This document shows, one piece after another, positions 45,079 to 53,509 of a stretch of DNA of 64,000 nt (position 1 is its first letter; each line of letters opens with the position of its first letter). A program made the translations under genes and the position numbers. Origin of the DNA: Desulfonema magnum. GTDB lineage: Bacteria > Desulfobacterota > Desulfobacteria > Desulfobacterales > 4be13. Location: assembly GCF_017377395.1 (NCBI RefSeq), contig NZ_CP061800.1:7151633-7215632 (forward strand), given 5' to 3'. The notes under the pieces are model-generated. The model saw nothing but the letters and a program-made list of their open reading frames with translations. It had not been told where the DNA came from and did not search any database.

Positions 45079-46278
45079 TCATCCTTTTTTAAGCCATTTC
45101 ATAGGATCTATTGCTTTTCCGTAATGGCGCACTTCAAAATGCAATCCGGCCCCTTTTACAGAACCTGTGTCTCCCACAGTGGCGATCACCTCCCCTGTTT
45201 CTGCATGGTCTCCCTCTTTTTTAAAAATATCTTCGATATGCGCGTAAAGGGTGTAATAATGATCTCCGTGATCAATGATGATCATGTTGCCGTATCCTTT
45301 AAGCCAGCCGGAATAAATGACCTCTCCCTCACATACCGCCTGAACAGGCTTTCCTTTTTCTGACTGAATGTCAATCCCTTTTTGAAAATTCTTCACATTA
45401 AACTCAGGATGTTTGTACGGGCCGAAAAAAGAAATGATCTTGCCGTTAACAGGCATTTTTAGTGAGCCTTTGAAAGAAGGGAATTTTCCCGATGAGATGG
45501 TCTGGGATGGTCTGATTTTGTCTGGTTTTTTTAATCGCCGAGTTTTCCGAACCAGCAGACGTTGAATTTTCTGGTCCAGGTCCTTTGCAGATGCTTTTAA
45601 AGACTTAATGGAAGCCAGTGTCAGTGATTTTTTTTCACGGATATTCGCAAGGAGTTTTGAGCGTTCGGCTTTTTTACGGGACATTATACGGACTTGTTTC
45701 TGATGAGCAGCTTCAAGAGAGAGCTTTTCTTTTTTCTGGGCGTTCAGATGGTCCAGCACATGCTGAAGGTCGGCTTTGTCTTCTGCAAGCGTTTCCAACA
45801 GATGCTTATCATACGCAAGAATCCGTTCCAGGCTTGTTTTGCGTTGAAAAAAGTCAGTTACGGAATTTGCGGACGCGAGCAGATGGATTTTGCCCAGATA
45901 GCTGAGTTTATAAAGGGCAGTCACGCGCCGGGATGCGTAATCTTCCCTGATTCTAATTTGTTCCATAAGCTTCCGGGAGGCCTCTGTGGTCTTATTTATT
46001 TTGTTTTCCAATCCGGTCAGTTCGGATTGAAGCGAGCGAGCCTGTTTTCTGGCTTTGTTAATGGCCACCCCGGTTTTATTCAGGCTGTTTATGATGGCAT
46101 TCTCTTTTTGGGCAATCTTTTCTATTTCAGCTTTGTTCTTTTCTATTTTACGATCTATTTCATGGGCTTGTTTTTTGAAGCTTTCGATTTTAATATCTGT
46201 CTGAGATCCGAAAGTTCCGACACCGTAAAAAAATATCCCGACAAAAATTATAAAGTTAAAAATTGTGATTCTTTTCAA
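45079..46278 (-). CDS. envC: murein hydrolase activator EnvC-like
   Basis: 399 residues. Signal peptide, a long coiled coil (about 25-250) and a C-terminal LytM/M23 domain. The metal site is degenerate: the first histidine position reads FQKGIDI instead of HxGxD, and the last HxH reads GAGLHFEV. As in E. coli EnvC, it would then be a non-catalytic activator of amidases rather than an endopeptidase. Downstream of ftsEX, whose ATPase controls EnvC in other bacteria. A family A repeat separates it from ftsX. Confidence 0.92.
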   Translation of the reverse strand: MKRITIFNFIIFVGIFFYGVGTFGSQTDIKIESFKKQAHEIDRKIEKNKAEIEKIAQKENAIINSLNKTGVAINKARKQARSLQSELTGLENKINKTTEASRKLMEQIRIREDYASRRVTALYKLSYLGKIHLLASANSVTDFFQRKTSLERILAYDKHLLETLAEDKADLQHVLDHLNAQKKEKLSLEAAHQKQVRIMSRKKAERSKLLANIREKKSLTLASIKSLKASAKDLDQKIQRLLVRKTRRLKKPDKIRPSQTISSGKFPSFKGSLKMPVNGKIISFFGPYKHPEFNVKNFQKGIDIQSEKGKPVQAVCEGEVIYSGWLKGYGNMIIIDHGDHYYTLYAHIEDIFKKEGDHAETGEVIATVGDTGSVKGAGLHFEVRHYGKAIDPMKWLKKG

Positions 46279-46334
46279 AAACGATAGCCCTCCTTCGATA
46301 AGGGATTTTCCAAAAAAATAAAATACCTGAAATC

Positions 46335-46482
46335 TCGATGTTCAAGTTTTTTTCTGTCATTCCTGCGAAAGCAGGAATCCGCTGCTTCCGGAAGCGCGGC
46401 CTCTGCCCAAAACGGATTCCTGCTTTCGCAGGAATGACAGGCTTTTTAGTCGAACCGGGTCAAAAAACTTGAACATCGAGTG
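46335..46482. mobile_element. palindromic MITE-like element, family A, in the ftsX-envC spacer
   Basis: 148 bp with ends CTCGATGTTCAAG and CTTGAACATCGAG and the GTCATTCCTGCGAAAGCAGG core pair. TGAAAT is repeated on both sides (46329-46334 and 46483-46488), a probable target duplication. It splits the ftsX-envC gene pair, which is often tightly spaced, without breaking either gene. Confidence 0.83.
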
Positions 46483-46556
46483 AAATGCGGCAGGGGGCGC
46501 GGCATTTTCCATAAGTTCCCGAATCGGATATATTATTTATTCGGAGTTCCCTGACA

Positions 46557-47474
46557 TCATAATTTTAAAAACTGTCTGAGAGAGAGGTGACATCCCACCC
46601 ATCCGACAAACATGCTCCCCGCGAGTATACCGATGCAAATCTCAGGGGAAAGAAACCGGATTTGAAAATCTGAAATGGGAAATCCGAAATTAGGGTTCAT
46701 TTCCAATTTCCAGCCCCAGATATCCACTATCCAATCTCCGATGACAAACTTAAAACCAATAAATAGCACGCCAAGACCGATCATGCCGCCCACGCTTCCC
46801 TGTATCAGGCTCTGAATATAAAAAGGGTCTTTGATAAAACTCTCAGAAGCCCCGACCAGACGCATGATTTCAATTTCCTCATGTCTTGAATAAAGCACAA
46901 GCCGGATGGTGTTTGCCACAAAAAACACCGTTGCCATGAAAAACAGGCAACTCATTGCATAACCGGTCAATCTGAATAGGTTGAAAATATTTATAAATTT
47001 TCCAAGCCATTTCTGACCGTATTCCACTTCTGCCACTGACGGGAGTGATTGGATTTGTTGTGCCAGGGCCTCAAATTTTTCCCAGTTTCGGATAACGGTT
47101 CTGCCGTGTATTTCAAATGCATTTGGCAGGGGATTTTCATTCAGATTGTCAATCAGGGAGGCCTGCTCCTTCATCTGGATTCTGAGTAATTCCAGGGCAT
47201 CTTCTTTTGAAATGAACCGGACATCCCGAACCCCTTCTGTTCTCTGAATTTTCTGTTTTATCTCTGAAATTTTTTCATCCGGAATATCTGGTTCAAGGTA
47301 TGCCATTATCCGTATGCCTTTTGTCCAAAAATTTATGACTGCGTTTGCATTAATAAAAAAAAGCGCAAACGCGCCAATGATCAGCACAGACAGCGCAATG
47401 GAAATAATGGTCACAGTATTCAGGAATCTGTTTGCCAGGATATCTTGTATGGCTCTTTTAAAAAAACGCAGCAT
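46557..47474 (-). CDS. ftsX: cell division ABC transporter permease FtsX
   Basis: 305 residues with the FtsX layout: membrane segment at about 22-42, extracellular loop containing KISEIKQKIQRTEGVRDVRF, then three C-terminal membrane segments. Partner of FtsE, with the ATPase gene four bp upstream. It signals across the membrane to EnvC at the division site. Confidence 0.95.
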   Translation of the reverse strand: MLRFFKRAIQDILANRFLNTVTIISIALSVLIIGAFALFFINANAVINFWTKGIRIMAYLEPDIPDEKISEIKQKIQRTEGVRDVRFISKEDALELLRIQMKEQASLIDNLNENPLPNAFEIHGRTVIRNWEKFEALAQQIQSLPSVAEVEYGQKWLGKFINIFNLFRLTGYAMSCLFFMATVFFVANTIRLVLYSRHEEIEIMRLVGASESFIKDPFYIQSLIQGSVGGMIGLGVLFIGFKFVIGDWIVDIWGWKLEMNPNFGFPISDFQIRFLSPEICIGILAGSMFVGWVGCHLSLRQFLKL

Positions 47475-47478
47475 CAGA

Positions 47479-48180
47479 TCAACTCAGCTTGGGAATGATT
47501 GTGGACATTTTCAGACGTCCCTGTTCAAGAAGGACCACCCGCCCCCCTGTTCTGCGGATAAGTTCTGTATCGTGAGTTGCGATAATTACGGTGGCTCCCC
47601 GGGTATGAAGTCCTTTGAGAAGATCAAAAATAATGCGGGCGGATTCAGCGTCCAGACTGCCGGTAGGCTCATCAGCGAGTATTATTCCGGGATTACCTGC
47701 AATGGCTCTCGCAACTGCCACGCGTTGCTGCTCGCCACCGGACAGTCCCGGGGGGAAGGCTTTCAGCTTTTCTTCCATGCCCACCGCTCTCAGCACACTT
47801 TTCACCTTTTTTTGGATCAGCCGCTTTTTTGTGCCTACCGCTTCCGCTACAAGCGCAATATTATCAAAGATATTTTTGGTGGGAATAAGCTTGTAATTCT
47901 GAAAGATGACCCCGAATTTTCGCCTTAAAAAAGGTATCTGCCTTCGGGAAATCCTTGACAGACTTCTTCCGCCCACGAGAATCTGACCCTCTGACGCAGG
48001 CTCTCCCAAGTAAAGCAGCTTTAACAACGTTGTTTTTCCTGCTCCTGTGGGACCGGTGATAAAGAGAAATTCATTTTCAGAAATATCAAGGTTGATGTCA
48101 ATTAAAGCGTTTTTTGACGCATAACGCTTGTAAACATGAAACATCCGAATAATAAAGCCGCTGTCATCATTGAATTTCAA
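47479..48180 (-). CDS. ftsE: cell division ATP-binding protein FtsE
   Basis: 233 residues. Walker A GPTGAGKTTLLKLL, signature LSGGEQQRVAVARAIA, Walker B ILADEPTGSLD and the switch histidine in VIIATHD are all intact. The start ATG at 48180 has no strong ribosome site (TGAAATTCAATGATGACAG context), and an alternative start at MFHVYKRYAS (codon 13) is closer to the usual FtsE beginning. Confidence 0.93.
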   Translation of the reverse strand: MKFNDDSGFIIRMFHVYKRYASKNALIDINLDISENEFLFITGPTGAGKTTLLKLLYLGEPASEGQILVGGRSLSRISRRQIPFLRRKFGVIFQNYKLIPTKNIFDNIALVAEAVGTKKRLIQKKVKSVLRAVGMEEKLKAFPPGLSGGEQQRVAVARAIAGNPGIILADEPTGSLDAESARIIFDLLKGLHTRGATVIIATHDTELIRRTGGRVVLLEQGRLKMSTIIPKLS

Positions 48181-48231
48181 TCGGATTTTTACTCCTCAAC
48201 AGTCCGGACATTATCGGAAATCAGCAGCCAC

Positions 48232-48304
48232 CTCCGGAGTGCCAAACTTGCAGTTTGGCAATCATCCACATCACATCCGGAGTGCCAAACTTGCGGTTTG
48301 GCAC
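48232..48304. repeat. two hairpins of the CCGGAGTGCCAAACTTGCAG family
   Basis: CCGGAGTGCCAAACTTGCAG followed by TTTGGCA at 48233-48260, and a second copy at 48278-48304 (TTGCGG variant) with TTTGGCAC. They are separated by ATCATCCACATCACAT rather than the AAGATTTCA linker used in the 38-kb array. They lie in the leader region upstream of ftsE. Confidence 0.85.
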
Positions 48305-48446
48305 TTCTTATTTTCGATTTTAGCTGTAAATTTATTTCCGATGACATCTTCTTAAACGAATTGGTTAAGAAAATATTATTATCTGTTTTGTTCTGATTCA
48401 GACTGTTTTAAAAAAAATAAAATTAATTTGTTATGATCAAAACGGG

Positions 48447-48894
48447 CATGACCTGTCAGTCACAACGAACCATGAAAGCCGAGGCAGAGGACAAATTACA
48501 AATTGCAAATCACAAATCACCGATGACTTTCATATAAACTCCCATGTCCTGCCGGTCACAACGAAGTATGAAAGTTTTGCAGTTTTTTCTAACACTTAAC
48601 ACTTAACACCTGACACTTTCATATAAACGGCCATGAACTGCCGGTCACAACGAACGATGAAAGTTTTACAGTTTTTCCTGACACTTAACACTTAACACCT
48701 GACACTTTCATATAAACGGCCATGATCTGACGGTCACAAAGAGGCATGAAAGTTTCTGCAAAAAACCGCTTCGCTTAATTTTTGCACTCCGGACTTTCAT
48801 ATAAACGGCCATGAGCTGCCGGTCACAACGAACGATGAAAGTTTTATAATTTTTCCTAACACTTAACACTTAACACCTGACACTCTCATATAAA
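48447..48894 (+). repeat. cassette array: five framework repeats enclosing different repeat payloads
   Basis: Framework parts CATGAnCTGnCGGTCACAAC then GAACGATGAAAG start at 48447, 48543, 48632, 48721 and 48810 (steps 96, 89, 89, 89). Each is closed by CTTTCATATAAAC. ATGAAAG and CTTTCAT are inverted partners. The payload between them differs: unit 1 holds ACAAATT-type heptamers, units 2, 3 and 5 hold AACACTT-type heptamers, and unit 4 holds a reversed copy of the 63-bp array core (GCAAAAAACCGCTTCGCTTA, ATTTTTGCACTCCGG). A solo unit is at 59029-59096. There is no gene here. Confidence 0.88.
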
Positions 48895-49215
48895 AATAAT
48901 AGCACCCTTCTGCTGAAAAAGCAAGTCTGTGGGAACTGCCTGGGAAAGAATCAGCAGATGGGAAATATTTTGTAAAAGTCCTGAAAAGGCGTACTTATAC
49001 AGCCCGGGGCAAGCCCCCGGATCAGGGTGCAAAAAAACGCCACTGCCGCAGTTATGGATATAAGCTATATAACGCTCTGAATCAGTTTGATAAATATGGG
49101 ACAATATCCGAATTTGGAACACTGCCGAAATATAAAATTTATAATCGGAACGTTTCACTTTTCACTTCCACAGGAGATTCACACATCGGCGGAGGGAGTA
49201 TCTGAAAGAAAAAGG
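48895..49215. other. intergenic stretch with part of a family M element
   Basis: No gene is supported. ATATGGGACAATATCCGAAT and TTGGAACACTGCC at about 49094-49126 match the right arm of family M. An open minus-strand frame (48886-49158) has no ribosome site and no recognisable motif. Confidence 0.5.
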
Positions 49216-49312
49216 AATGCCCGATTTTCCCTCAGAACACTCTGACAGGCATAAACCCATAAAAAGTGTTTTAATTATCAGATGATTCAGGGGAATCGGG
49301 CATTATTTTTTT
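49216..49312. terminator. long-stem terminator after the Cache-domain gene
   Basis: AATGCCCGATTTTCCCTCAG (49216) pairs with TCAGGGGAATCGGGCATT (49287-49304). T-rich runs occur on both sides (TATTTTTTTTTT after it on the plus strand, CCTTTTTCTTTC on the minus strand). It lies about 90 bp past the stop of the minus-strand Cache gene and may terminate from both directions. Confidence 0.65.
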
Positions 49313-49400
49313 TTATAAACCAGTACCCGTTCCGAAAAGGGCGGGCAACTCATCTCTTAATCAAAGCAATCAATATCAGGGGAAAAAGATACAGTTTTCA

Positions 49401-49862
49401 TTATTTGTAGAAACCAGCGCCGACAAACACATCATCATTCACTTTCAGGACATAGCTGATTTTCTGTGATGGTTTTTCTTCACCAGGTTTGGTCCACATA
49501 TAATCAACCCATCCGGAGCCTTTTTCTTTGGCAAGACTGGCGAATTCCTTACAAAATTCCTTACCGACTTTATCCTTTATGGTGATGAGGTTTTTGCCGC
49601 GTAAAGACTCATTCATGGGATGTCCCAGCATGGTACCGTCCATTTTCTGCACAAAAACATAAGTCACATCTGAAACATAGGCTGCATCTTTAGCATTGAC
49701 TTTCGCAACTACGCCGTCAAGTCCGTCTTTCAGGATCGCTGCTTTGACTGCCTCACATTTTGCGATACATTCCGCCTTTGAGGCTGCCTCATCAGCAAAG
49801 GCATTTCCGACAATACAAAGGCCAAACAGCACTGCCAAGGCCACTATCATAAGTTTTTTCAT
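49401..49862 (-). CDS. secreted single-Cache-domain sensor protein
   Basis: The start is set at 49862 (MKKLMIVALAVLFGLCIVG), which has GGAG in front, rather than at 49907. A signal peptide ends at about residue 24 (GNAFADE). The 153-residue protein then matches a single Cache type 2 domain: AAILKDGLDGVVAKV, YVFVQKMDGTMLGHP, GWVDYMWTKPGEEKP, KISYVLKVNDDVFVGAGFY. With no other domain, it is a periplasmic ligand-binding protein that must act with a partner receptor not seen here. Confidence 0.88.
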   Translation of the reverse strand: MKKLMIVALAVLFGLCIVGNAFADEAASKAECIAKCEAVKAAILKDGLDGVVAKVNAKDAAYVSDVTYVFVQKMDGTMLGHPMNESLRGKNLITIKDKVGKEFCKEFASLAKEKGSGWVDYMWTKPGEEKPSQKISYVLKVNDDVFVGAGFYK

Positions 49863-50171
49863 ATTATTCTCCTTTGAATATTGATACTTATACGGCAAAC
49901 GAAACAAATTCGTTGTTCCGCATCTGATTAGCTGACTCGCTATGATTAACCTCCTTCCCCTTTGATCAGCCTGATTGCATTAAGAGATTAAGCTCCTGCT
50001 TCTTTTATCACATATTTTAATGAATGCAAGAAAATAATAAAAACATTCCGAATGTGGCGTGATAATCAACAACTTATTAGTATTGTTATATATAATTATT
50101 TTATAATAAAATCAACGGACCGTTTGGTATTAAAAATTATCTGAAAAACTGTAAAATTTTTGTTTTGTACA

Positions 50172-50342
50172 CACTCGATATTCAAATTTTTTCTGTCATT
50201 CCGTTCGACTGATTTCACGCCGAAGCCTGCAAAAACAGGTACCCACAGCTCCCGGAATCGCCGCATCGGCCAAAAACGGATTCCTGCTTTCGCAGGAATG
50301 ACAAATTTTTTGTTCAAATCAGGTCAAAAAACCTGATCATCG
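50172..50342. repeat. palindromic element, family A, diverged
   Basis: Ends CTCGATATTCAAATTTTTT and AAAAAACCTGATCATCGGG; core GGATTCCTGCTTTCGCAGGA then ATGACAAATT on the right arm, while the left arm has TGTCATTCCGTTCGACTGA. It shares left-core wording with the copy at 27952. No target duplication seen. Confidence 0.75.
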
Positions 50343-50667
50343 GGCGAATCAGTGTCTGTCTCCCCCGAATAAACCAAAAAAAGTTTATGACTAAGTGTTT
50401 TTTATTGATTTGTCTGATATAGTTATTATAAGAAAATAAGGCAGTCTTCATTTGCCAGTTCACACTTTACGGCAACCATTTTTATAAATTTTTCCATAAG
50501 CCGGAAAAAGTGTAAACTGCTTTTCAGATTCTGTGAAGGGTGTCCATTTTTTTACCATAAAAATACATTCTGAAAAGTCGGGTTTTTTATCTGAAAATAT
50601 TTTTATGACCAGGAGGCGAAAAACCCGGCTTTTTCATCAGTGTTTATTGTTATCTATTGATATTTGA

Positions 50668-50755
50668 GTAGTGTCTCAAATCCGGATATTCCACCATATG
50701 TACCAAGCTGATTCGGGGGGGTCATATGGCTCATATTCAGAACGGGAACACTGCC
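50668..50755. repeat. MITE-like inverted repeat, family M, adjoining the AIM24-like gene
   Basis: GTAGTGTCTCAAATCCGGAT and CATATTCAGAACGGGAACAC pair, with inner CCATATG and CATATGG. It ends 12 bp before the AIM24 start, so GGAGGAG of the ribosome site is next to the element. It may provide or disrupt the native leader. Confidence 0.75.
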
Positions 50756-50767
50756 GGAGGAGTTTAA

Positions 50768-51421
50768 ATGTTTGATTTCACGGTTCATCAGGAAGTGACT
50801 TGTGTGGCAAAAGGGGAGGGGCAGTTTTTTTCCAAGCTGGGATCCATGGTGGCCTATCAGGGGGAGTTTAAGGCGGAAAAGATTTTGTTAGGCCCGAACC
50901 AGGGGGTTTTGGATTCTGTGATAGGGTTTGCAAAAAGAAAGCTTACCGGAGAAAATATGCCTCTGATGAAGGTGAGCGGCCGCGGTATATATTACATGGC
51001 AGACCGCGCACAACATGTGAGTGTGATCACCCTTCAGCCGGGACAGAGTATCGGGGTTGAGAGTGAAAATCTGCTTTCATTTACAGAGGATTGCAAATAT
51101 AGTGTCCGTTTCATCGGCGTCGGGGTTGTATCGCAAAAAGGTTTGTTTACCTCGGAACTTACCGCGCGGGGGGAAAAGCCCCAGGTCGCGGTGACCACGG
51201 ACGGAAATCCCATTATTCTGGAAACGCCGTGTGCTGTTGATCCGGACGCTGTTGTATGCTGGACCGGCCGGGATCCCAATTTCAAAACCGACATAAGCTG
51301 GAAAACTTTTCTCGGACAGTCATCCGGTGAATCTTATTATCTTGAATTTACCGACCCTGGTGAAATTGTCATTGTCCAGCCGTCTGAAAGGGAATCCGGT
51401 GTAAGTCTCAGTATTGATTAA
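50768..51421 (+). CDS. AIM24 family protein
   Basis: 217 residues of the AIM24/TIGR00266 family: QEVTCVAKGEGQFFSKLGSM, GRGIYYMADRAQHVSVITL, VESENLLSF, then GLFTSELTARGEKPQ and CAVDPDAVVCWTG. These beta-rich trimer-forming proteins are often encoded beside TerD-type stress proteins, as here (20 bp before the next gene). GCCGGAGGAG ribosome site. Biochemical role unknown. Confidence 0.88.
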   Translation: MFDFTVHQEVTCVAKGEGQFFSKLGSMVAYQGEFKAEKILLGPNQGVLDSVIGFAKRKLTGENMPLMKVSGRGIYYMADRAQHVSVITLQPGQSIGVESENLLSFTEDCKYSVRFIGVGVVSQKGLFTSELTARGEKPQVAVTTDGNPIILETPCAVDPDAVVCWTGRDPNFKTDISWKTFLGQSSGESYYLEFTDPGEIVIVQPSERESGVSLSID

Positions 51422-51441
51422 AATTTGAGGGGAAACAAATC

Positions 51442-52233
51442 ATGGGTTTGGTGATAGATACAGGGAAACGTACATCCCAGCCCCGTAAATACGGCAATCT
51501 GGCTGTTGATACGGGAGATGTGACAATACATACGGGCAATATTGTTCTGGGAGACCCGCTTCCTGATACTCGGCAAAACAGAGAAGAGCCGGAGGGGACA
51601 AATGTTCCCATACCTGACATAAAACGTAAAAAACCAGATGATATAACAGATACAGCCGGTTCCCTTGAGATGAAAATGGGACAGAAAATCAGCCTGAATC
51701 AGAAAGCTTCGGACATTTCAAGACTGATCATAGGGCTGGAATGGGAACTGAATAACACTGGAAATCAGGATATTGCTCTGGATGTGTCCATTTTTATGGT
51801 TGACTCGGCCAATAAAACAGAAGAGGATAATTTTATTTTTTACAACAACCCCGCGAGCCGGTGCGGGGCCATAAGCCTCGGGAGTGATCATCATATCGGG
51901 ATAAAGGAATGCTATGATGAAGTTGTACAGCTTGATCTGAACCGGGCACCGTCTCATATTCAGACATTGGCGGTGACAGTGACCATTGACGAGGCTGATG
52001 AAAGAGGCCAGAACTTCGGACAGGTCTCAAATGCGTATTTGAAGATCATTGATGCGAATACCCGGAAAGAACTTCTCTTTTACAATTTTGCGGAACACTT
52101 ATCTGCTGAAACCGCAATTGTCGTAACAGAAATCTATCGGTATAAAGATGAATGGAAAATCAATGCCATCGGACGAGGGTTCAAGGGAGGACTGGCAGCG
52201 TTGTGTGATAATTACGGAATTGAAACAGAGTAA
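51442..52233 (+). CDS. TerD family protein with N-terminal extension
   Basis: 263 residues. The first 70 form a polar, proline-rich extension (VDTGDVTIHTGNIVLGDPLP), followed by a TerD domain: MKMGQKISLNQKA, LDVSIFMVDSANKTEEDNF, DEADERGQNFGQVSNAYLKI and WKINAIGRGFKGGLAALC. The first acidic residue of the usual DLDA calcium-binding motif is replaced (ALDVS), so metal binding may be altered. Close behind AIM24; likely the same operon. TerD proteins bind calcium and belong to phage- and tellurite-linked stress systems. Confidence 0.9.
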   Translation: MGLVIDTGKRTSQPRKYGNLAVDTGDVTIHTGNIVLGDPLPDTRQNREEPEGTNVPIPDIKRKKPDDITDTAGSLEMKMGQKISLNQKASDISRLIIGLEWELNNTGNQDIALDVSIFMVDSANKTEEDNFIFYNNPASRCGAISLGSDHHIGIKECYDEVVQLDLNRAPSHIQTLAVTVTIDEADERGQNFGQVSNAYLKIIDANTRKELLFYNFAEHLSAETAIVVTEIYRYKDEWKINAIGRGFKGGLAALCDNYGIETE

Positions 52234-52250
52234 GCAGGTCTGGGAATTTC

Positions 52251-52315
52251 GGGGACACCTTATTTAATTATTGACAAAAGCCGACGCAAAAAAGAAAGAT
52301 AAGTAAGGTGTCCCC
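52251..52315. repeat. palindrome GGGGACACCTTA ... TAAGGTGTCCCC, left repeat flanking the pentapeptide gene
   Basis: GGGGACACCTTA and TAAGGTGTCCCC are inverted, around ATTGACAAAAGCCGACGCA. The first 44 bp recur with 39 matches in direct orientation at 53311-53354, inside the 3' end of the pentapeptide gene. Such GGGGACACC palindromes are typical of REP-like elements. Confidence 0.8.
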
Positions 52316-52390
52316 AAAATTTCGGAACTTTTGATCGGAATGAGGATAAAACATGGCAACTAAACTCAGTGACAAAAAAGGAGACTGAAG

Positions 52391-53362
52391 ATGAAGCTTA
52401 GAAAAGTAGTCTTTCTTTTTTGTATGATATGCTGTATCATTGGATGCAAAGAAAAGTTTAATAATAAATACCAAAAAAAACTGGCCGGAAAAAATTTGTC
52501 CGATGCCAACCTGCCCGATAAGAATCTGTCCAAAGCCGACCTGTCCGGAGTTGACTTCTCCAGAGCCAACCTGCTTAGAATCAACCTGACCAAAGCCAAC
52601 CTGTCCGGTGCCAACCTGTCCGGTGCCAACCTGTCCGGTGCCAACCTGATCAAGGCGGACCTATCCGGAGCCTACCTGTTCGGAGCCAACTTATCCAACA
52701 CCGAGTTAATTAAAACTATCCTGATCAGAGCCGATCTGTCCGAAGCCAACCTGTCCGGTGCCTGTCTGTCCAAAGCAGACCTGTCCGGAGCCGACCTGTC
52801 CGGAGCCTGTCTGTCCAAAGCAGACCTGTCCGGAGCCAACCTGTCCAAAGCAGACCTGTCCAAAGCAGACCTGTCCAAAGCAGACCTGTCCGGAGCCAAC
52901 CTGTCCAAAGCCAACCTGTCCAAAGCCAATCCGTCCGGAGCCAATCTGATCAATGCTGACCTGTCCGGAGCCAGCCTGTCCGGAGTCAGCCTGTCCGGAG
53001 CGGATCTGTGCGGAGCGAACCTGGCCGGAGCCGACCTGGCCGGAGTCAGCCTGTGCGGAGCGAATCTGGCCGGAGCCAATCTGATCAAGGCGGACCTGGC
53101 CGGAGCGGACCTGGCCGAAGCCTTCCTGATCGAAACCGACCTGTGCGGAGCCAACCTGTGCGGAGCCAACCTGATCGGAGCCGACCTGTTTGGAGCAAAA
53201 AATCTAACTTTTAATCAGCTATTCAAAGCCCAAACACTGTACAAAGCTAACTTAGACTCGGAACTTGAACAACAAGTAAGAGAAAAGTATCCTCATCTGT
53301 TAGGAGGTCCGGGGACACCTTACTTCATTATTGACAAAAATCAACGCAAAAAAGCCATGTAA
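52391..53362 (+). CDS. pentapeptide-repeat lipoprotein
   Basis: 323 residues. A lipoprotein signal MKLRKVVFLFCMICCIIGCK is followed from about residue 34 to 285 by some 50 A(N/D)LSx pentapeptides, giving a right-handed quadrilateral beta-helix. The DNA repeats in 15-bp units (AACCTGTCCGGAGCC). The closing stretch KAQTLYKANLDSELEQQVRE is helical. The last 17 residues (GTPYFIIDKNQRKKAM) are encoded by the right copy of the flanking direct repeat. AAGGAG ribosome site at 52377-52382. It sits between two TerD genes. Role unknown. Confidence 0.85.
   Translation: MKLRKVVFLFCMICCIIGCKEKFNNKYQKKLAGKNLSDANLPDKNLSKADLSGVDFSRANLLRINLTKANLSGANLSGANLSGANLIKADLSGAYLFGANLSNTELIKTILIRADLSEANLSGACLSKADLSGADLSGACLSKADLSGANLSKADLSKADLSKADLSGANLSKANLSKANPSGANLINADLSGASLSGVSLSGADLCGANLAGADLAGVSLCGANLAGANLIKADLAGADLAEAFLIETDLCGANLCGANLIGADLFGAKNLTFNQLFKAQTLYKANLDSELEQQVREKYPHLLGGPGTPYFIIDKNQRKKAM
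53311..53354. repeat. right direct repeat flanking the pentapeptide gene
   Basis: Direct copy of 52251-52294 with 39 of 44 matches (GGGGACACCTTACTTCATTA ...). It lies within the coding sequence and forms its C-terminus. Confidence 0.8.
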
Positions 53363-53425
53363 AGTGGGTATAAAATGCCCGCCTTTTCTCTGTTCAGAAT
53401 ATTTCACCCTGCTCCGGCCCGACCA

Positions 53426-53509
53426 ATTTTATATAGTTACGATGACTTTGGAAACAGATTGACAAAAAGCGGTTCCGATGGTACGGTCACTTTGCCGGAC
53501 GGGGTTTAA
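53426..53509 (+). pseudogene. RHS/YD-repeat protein remnant
   Basis: A frame from 53426 reads ILYSYDDFGNRLTKSGSDGT then VTLPDGV and stop. YSYDDFGNRLTKS is the YD-repeat signature of RHS-type toxin or wall proteins. No start, upstream repeats or ribosome site exist. The stop codon at 53507-53509 lies in the left arm of the next palindrome, which may have broken the gene. Confidence 0.45.

Larger units (their letters stand above)
49863..50767. other. 0.9-kb gene-free region with A and M elements
   Basis: It contains the leader of the Cache gene, an A element (50172-50342), an inverted pair CACACTTTACGG / AAAAAGTGTAAACTGC (50460-50520), AAAACCCGGCTTTTTCATC near 50620 and a family M palindrome (50668-50755). 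No gene is supported. The frame at 50096-50317 (minus) is translated repeat. Confidence 0.6.

Noticed and set aside
48447..48894. CRISPR array at the cassette locus
   Set aside because: The spacer-like payloads are copies of other genomic repeats, framework parts are split on both sides, and no cas genes are near.
52672..53214. Other-frame proteins over the pentapeptide gene (RLAPDRSALDR, CPEPTCPKQTC types)
   Set aside because: Shadows of the 15-bp pentapeptide DNA repeat; the plus frame with lipoprotein signal and ribosome site is the gene.
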